Origin: Patescibacteria group bacterium
GTDB taxonomy: Bacteria; Patescibacteriota; Minisyncoccia; Minisyncoccales; JANBVM01
DNA: 43,805 bases
Direction of reading: 5' to 3'
Assembly (NCBI GenBank): GCA_024239015.1
Contig: JANBVM010000004.1
Span: 1-43,805, forward strand
In this document: positions 40,050 to 43,805 of the stretch, piece after piece
Position numbering within the stretch: the first letter of the stretch is position 1
Layout of the letters: every line of letters begins with the position of its first letter
Notes under the pieces: model-generated
Told to the model about the DNA's origin: nothing
The model's input: only the letters and a program-made list of their open reading frames with translations
The model's database searches: none
Program-made: the position numbers and the translations under genes

Positions 40050-41143
40050 AAAAAGTTTTATTTATTAGTGTGACAAATTATAATTTCGAGAAAGAAGAGT
40101 TAGTTTCGCATCTGGAAGACAAATTTAAGGGTTTAGCTCAAAAAATAAAGCCTTATGTTTTGGCCAAAGGTAAACCTTTCCACAAAAGGATTTGGGATAC
40201 TGATTTCTATCTTTTAAAACCAGGAGTTCTCTTTTGGCCCCTAGCTTCTATCTTGGCTTTTTATTTATGTTTGGTAAAAAGAATTGATGTGATCATAGCC
40301 CAATCTCCACTCATTGAAGGATTTATAGGTACAGTCTTAAAGAAAGTCTTAAGGAAAGAATTAATTGTTGAAATCCACGGGGATTGGAAAGAGGGTCCTT
40401 TTCTTTCAAAAAGAAGAAGGTTCGAAGCTTTACAAAAGAAGATCGTTCCTTCCTTGGCTAAAATAAGCTTTAAAAATGCTGACAAGATTAGAGCAGTAGC
40501 TGCTTATTTGATCAGAGAGGCAAAGAGATTTGCTCCTGAGAATAATTATTTTTTGTTTCCGACCTTTACTAATCTAGACTCATTTTCAAGAGAAAAAGAT
40601 ACAAGCTATCAAAAGTTTATTTTGTCTGTCGGGCAATTAGAAAAAGTGAAAGGAATGGATGTAGTAATAGATGCTTTCAATGAGATTAGTAAAGAATTTC
40701 CTGATTTTAAACTAATAATTATTGGCGAGGGCTCTCAGAGGAAGAATTTAGAACTTAGAATTAAGAATTTAGGATTAGAAAATAAAGTAGAGCTCAAGGG
40801 AAGATTGTCTCTTGAACAGACAAAAAACACCATGAGAGAATGTTACTATTTCATTTTACCTTCTTTATCCGAGGGATTACCTAGGGCATTAATGGAAGCA
40901 ATGGTTTTGGGAAAACCAGTGATCGGGAGTAATGTCGGTGGAATACCAGATTTAATAAAAGATGGTCAGAATGGTTTTCTATTTATTGCCGGTGATTCCA
41001 ATGAGCTAGGTAAAAAAATGAGAATTCTATTAAATAATAAAGAGTTATCGCTTAATATGGGACAGGCAGGCAAAGAGCTTATAAAGAATAATTTTTCTAA
41101 TAAAAAATATATTGAAAATTATATTAAGATGGTTAATCTTTAA
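40046..41143 (+). CDS. Family 4 glycosyltransferase 3 of 4
   Basis: GT4 enzyme with an N-terminal helix-rich domain (LYLCLVKRIDVIIAQSPLIEGFIG, EIHGDW) and the donor domain SVGQLEKVKGMDVVIDAFNEI, LIIIGEGSQRKNLEL and LPSLSEGLPRALMEAMVLGKPVIGSNVGGIPDLI. The EIHGDWKEGP motif recalls lipid-linked glycan transferases. The hydrophobic segment at about residues 58-75 may lie along the membrane. Confidence 0.92.
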   Translation: MKKVLFISVTNYNFEKEELVSHLEDKFKGLAQKIKPYVLAKGKPFHKRIWDTDFYLLKPGVLFWPLASILAFYLCLVKRIDVIIAQSPLIEGFIGTVLKKVLRKELIVEIHGDWKEGPFLSKRRRFEALQKKIVPSLAKISFKNADKIRAVAAYLIREAKRFAPENNYFLFPTFTNLDSFSREKDTSYQKFILSVGQLEKVKGMDVVIDAFNEISKEFPDFKLIIIGEGSQRKNLELRIKNLGLENKVELKGRLSLEQTKNTMRECYYFILPSLSEGLPRALMEAMVLGKPVIGSNVGGIPDLIKDGQNGFLFIAGDSNELGKKMRILLNNKELSLNMGQAGKELIKNNFSNKKYIENYIKMVNL

Positions 41144-41151
41144 TCACCACC

Positions 41152-42192
41152 ATGAAACTGTTAATCATTACTCAAAGAGTAGATATTAATGATAGTAATT
41201 TAGGTTTTTTCCACAGCTGGTTAGAAAAGTTTTCTGAAAGATTAGAGAAAGTATATGTAATTTGCCTATGGCAAGGAGAACATAATCTTCCAGACAATAC
41301 CATTGTTTATTCAATGGGGAAGGAAAAAGGATATTCTAAGTTAGTACAACTTTTTAATCTCCAAAAAGTTCTCTTAAAACACATCAGAGAAGTTAACGGT
41401 ATTTTTATCCACATGTCACCGATTTACGCTATAGTTAGTTTTCCATTAGCTAAAATTTTTGGAAGTAAAATGATATTGTGGTTTGTTCATAAATCAGTTA
41501 ATTGGAAATTGAAATTGGCTGAAAAATACGTAGATAAGATTTTAACTGCTTCAAAAGAAAGTTGTCGCCTAAGAAATAGCGATAAGATTGAAATTGTGGG
41601 TCATGGTATTGATATAAATCAGTTTCAACCCACATATCATACTCACCCTTCATTAATGCTCAGAATATTATCAGCAGGAAGAATCGCTCCAGTCAAAGAT
41701 CTAAAAACTCTAATTAGAGCTATAGATATTTTATTTAATCAAAAAAACATTAAAGATATTAAGGCAAAGATTATTGGAGAACCGCTTTTAGATTCTGAAG
41801 TAATATATTTAAATAAATTGAAAAATTTAGTAAGAGAAAAGAAACTAGATAGCTGTATAGAATTTTTTGGGGGTCTGCCGCACGCTCAGATGCCAAGACA
41901 CTATCAAAACTCTGATTTAATCATAAATCTTAGCCAAACAGGAAGTATTGATAAGACAGTGCTAGAGGCTATGGCGTCTGGTTGTTCAGTTTTGACTTGC
42001 AATGAAGCGTTTGTAAATATACTAGACGATAGATACTTTTTTGAGAAGAAAAACCCTCAAGATTTAGCTGAAAAAATCATTAGTTTTAAAAATAGCCCTC
42101 GAGAAGAAAATTTAAGAGAGATAATAATTAAAGACTATAATTTAGATAATCTAATCGATAAAATAATCTCAAAGTTTTATGTGCAGCATTAA
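41152..42192 (+). CDS. Family 4 glycosyltransferase 4 of 4
   Basis: GT4 enzyme starting eight bases after the preceding gene. The donor domain has SAGRIAPVKDLKTLIRAIDIL, AKIIGEPLLDSEVIYL, FFGGLPHAQMPRHYQNSDLIINLS and the EX7E-like TGSIDKTVLEAMASGCSVLTCN, in which the first acidic position is replaced by Gly-Ser-Ile-Asp. It overlaps the following asparagine synthetase start by 14 bases. Confidence 0.88.
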   Translation: MKLLIITQRVDINDSNLGFFHSWLEKFSERLEKVYVICLWQGEHNLPDNTIVYSMGKEKGYSKLVQLFNLQKVLLKHIREVNGIFIHMSPIYAIVSFPLAKIFGSKMILWFVHKSVNWKLKLAEKYVDKILTASKESCRLRNSDKIEIVGHGIDINQFQPTYHTHPSLMLRILSAGRIAPVKDLKTLIRAIDILFNQKNIKDIKAKIIGEPLLDSEVIYLNKLKNLVREKKLDSCIEFFGGLPHAQMPRHYQNSDLIINLSQTGSIDKTVLEAMASGCSVLTCNEAFVNILDDRYFFEKKNPQDLAEKIISFKNSPREENLREIIIKDYNLDNLIDKIISKFYVQH

Positions 42193-43805
42193 TGGCTTTA
42201 GTTTTCAAGACAGAGACCTGATTAGGAAGATGGTTCATACGACCAAGCACCGGGGACCGGATCAAGAAGGTTTTTATTATGGCGATAATGTGTCTTTGGG
42301 ATCGGCCAGACTCTCTATTATCGATTTATCTGAAAAGGGAAGGCAACCAATCTGGAATGAAGACAAATCAATCTGCGTGATTTGCAATGGAGAGATATAT
42401 AATTACAAAGAAATAAGAAAAGATCTTAAGCGGAAAGGCCATAAATTTTCATCTAATTCAGACACAGAAGTCATCTTACATCTCTACGAAGAAAAAGGAG
42501 AGAAGCTTTTAGATGATTTAAATGGAATCTTTGCTTTTGCTATTTTTGATAGAAATATAAATAAGCTGTTCTTGGCAAGAGACAGGTTTGGAGTAAAACC
42601 ACTTTATTATTTTTTTGATAAAGGAAAACTCATTTTTTCTTCTGAGATTAAAGCAATTCTCTCTCACTCAATACCTAGAGATATTGATCAAGACGCCTTA
42701 TCTCATTATTTCCGCCTTTTCTTCGTCCCCAGTCCCCTTACTTTATTTAACAAGATTAAGAAACTTCCTCCGGCTCACTATTTAACTTATCATGATAAAA
42801 AGGTCACTGTTGGCAAATATTGGGAACTTAAGGATGCCCCAGAGATAAGATCAAAGGAAGATGCAATCAGAGGAATAAAATCTTTGCTCAGAGATTCTGT
42901 AAAACGTCAACTTATATCTGATAGACCCTTGGGTATATTTTTAAGCGGAGGGGTTGATTCAACATCTGTTTTAGGAATTGCTTCTGAATTCATTCAAGGT
43001 AAAATTAAAACCTATTCAGTCGGGTTTGATATTAAAACAGAACAAGAAAAATTTAATAGAGATTTTTATTTTGCTCGTCAGACCAGCCAATATTATGATA
43101 CCGACCATCATGAACTTTTGGTGAGTGATATCGATGCTAGAGATAGTATTGAAAAGGTAATTTGGCATATGGAAGAACCAGTTCCTAACCCTACCCAGAT
43201 TGCAACTTTTCTTTTAGCAGAAGAGGCCAAAAAAGAAGTCACCGTAGTTTTAGGAGGAGATGGTGGAGATGAAATTTTCGGCGGGTATCCAAGATATTAT
43301 TACAGTAAATTAATAGACAGATATCAGCTTTTTCCTTCTTTCCTAGGGGAGAATATTTTTCCTTATTTCATTGAATTACTATTTAATAGGAGAGGATTAA
43401 AAGAAAAACTGAACACTCCGCCTGGAATCTCTCGCTATCTGTTATTCATGGGACAAAAAGAAAAAATCTTAAACCGAGTTTTAAATAAACAATTTGAAGG
43501 AGGTTTAACTGAAGATTTTTTTAAAAAACACTATCCCGAGAATAAATTTAAGGATCAAAACAAGTACCTTATGTATTTAGATCTCTCAACTTGGCTCCCT
43601 GACGAATCTTTACTTCGTTCCGACAAAATGACCATGGCTTTTGGGCTAGAGGAAAGGGTGCCAATTTTAGATCATCGATTAGTAGAGTTTGCATTTAGGA
43701 TTCCTACTAAATATAAAGTGCGTGGTAAAAAGAATAGTAAATGGATTTTTCAGCAGGCAATGAAAGAATATTTACCTCCTCATGTTTTTGAAAAAGAAAA
43801 AAGAG
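42179..43805 (+). CDS. asnB: Glutamine-hydrolysing asparagine synthetase (3' cut by window)
   Basis: The frame starts with ATG TGC, so the processed protein exposes the Cys2 glutaminase nucleophile (MCSINGF). The Ntn glutaminase domain (about 1-200; NGEIYNYKEIRK, FLARDRFGVKPLYY) is followed by the ATP-pyrophosphatase domain with the PP-loop SGGVDS (256-261). GGDGGDEIFGGYPRYYY and the late LLRSDKMTMAFGLEERVPILDHRLVE follow. The reading frame is open to the last base and misses only the C-terminal end. In glycan clusters AsnB relatives often amidate a sugar acid or act in glycopeptide-type modification instead of making free asparagine. Confidence 0.93.
   Translation, partial: MCSINGFSFQDRDLIRKMVHTTKHRGPDQEGFYYGDNVSLGSARLSIIDLSEKGRQPIWNEDKSICVICNGEIYNYKEIRKDLKRKGHKFSSNSDTEVILHLYEEKGEKLLDDLNGIFAFAIFDRNINKLFLARDRFGVKPLYYFFDKGKLIFSSEIKAILSHSIPRDIDQDALSHYFRLFFVPSPLTLFNKIKKLPPAHYLTYHDKKVTVGKYWELKDAPEIRSKEDAIRGIKSLLRDSVKRQLISDRPLGIFLSGGVDSTSVLGIASEFIQGKIKTYSVGFDIKTEQEKFNRDFYFARQTSQYYDTDHHELLVSDIDARDSIEKVIWHMEEPVPNPTQIATFLLAEEAKKEVTVVLGGDGGDEIFGGYPRYYYSKLIDRYQLFPSFLGENIFPYFIELLFNRRGLKEKLNTPPGISRYLLFMGQKEKILNRVLNKQFEGGLTEDFFKKHYPENKFKDQNKYLMYLDLSTWLPDESLLRSDKMTMAFGLEERVPILDHRLVEFAFRIPTKYKVRGKKNSKWIFQQAMKEYLPPHVFEKEKR

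Noticed and set aside
1-43805. TGA recoded as glycine (code 25) as in some candidate phyla
   Set aside because: TGA ends clear genes at expected lengths, for example at 2765-2767 and 17015-17017, and no in-frame TGA is needed inside conserved domains.
1-43805. tRNA genes, CRISPR arrays, insertion sequences or prophage genes
   Set aside because: None was recognised: no T-loop GTTCGAATC context with acceptor stem, no regularly spaced direct repeats, no transposase or phage structural motifs.

Overview
The window looks like a chromosomal segment of a Patescibacteria / Candidate Phyla Radiation bacterium, most likely of the parcubacterial side. The evidence is the style of the gene set: a ComEC cut down to its membrane part, an ECF sigma factor with a DUF5667 membrane partner, a very large S-layer-like protein with an N-terminal peptidoglycan-binding domain, many short hypothetical proteins, and a long surface-glycan cluster on AT-rich DNA. 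TGA is used as an ordinary stop, for example in the ATGA overlap at 2764-2767, so this is not a TGA-recoding lineage. The taxonomy is inference; no rRNA gene is present.

Layout. 1-693 is the end of ftsZ. 700-4380 is a cobalamin-riboswitch operon coding for a transcobalamin/intrinsic-factor-like secreted protein, a membrane-anchored Ig-like protein, a stand-alone DUF4430 protein and an ECF S-component-like membrane protein. I read it as a B12 capture system, and it is the most interesting object here. 4385-6935 holds a small coiled-coil gene with an in-frame TAG, comEC and a methyltransferase. 6930-8975 is a minus-strand row of four single-gene units, each with its own promoter and terminator and three with leader hairpins. 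9018-12004 holds a GT-B glycosyltransferase, a membrane-anchored glycoside hydrolase and a GT2. 12030-17017 is a protein quality-control block: HtrA, ClpC, an HtrA-like protein that has lost its catalytic triad, and a small membrane protein.

17018-25110 is an accessory and regulatory region. It holds two terminator-ended candidate small RNAs, a cluster of DnaA-box-like 9-mers, a DUF5678 protein, small secreted or membrane proteins, a zinc-ribbon microprotein, a LexA/UmuD-type repressor next to a TIR-domain (Cap12-like) protein, a RelBE/ParDE-type toxin-antitoxin pair, further small proteins, a DeoR-type regulator, and the ECF sigma factor with its membrane partner. 25140-29453 is the S-layer-like gene behind an elaborately folded mRNA leader, closed by a very strong terminator.

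29560-43805 is a surface-polysaccharide locus: a GT4 on the minus strand and a DUF218-like protein, then a tightly packed plus-strand operon from a strong promoter at 31492. The operon codes for a short UDP-sugar dehydrogenase, two SDR epimerase/dehydratases, a NodB deacetylase, a FemAB/GNAT-like protein, a methyltransferase, a DegT-type aminotransferase, four successive GT4 enzymes, and an asparagine synthetase cut by the window end. Together these point to a cell investing in its envelope (S-layer, glycan, envelope proteolysis) and in scavenging nutrients.
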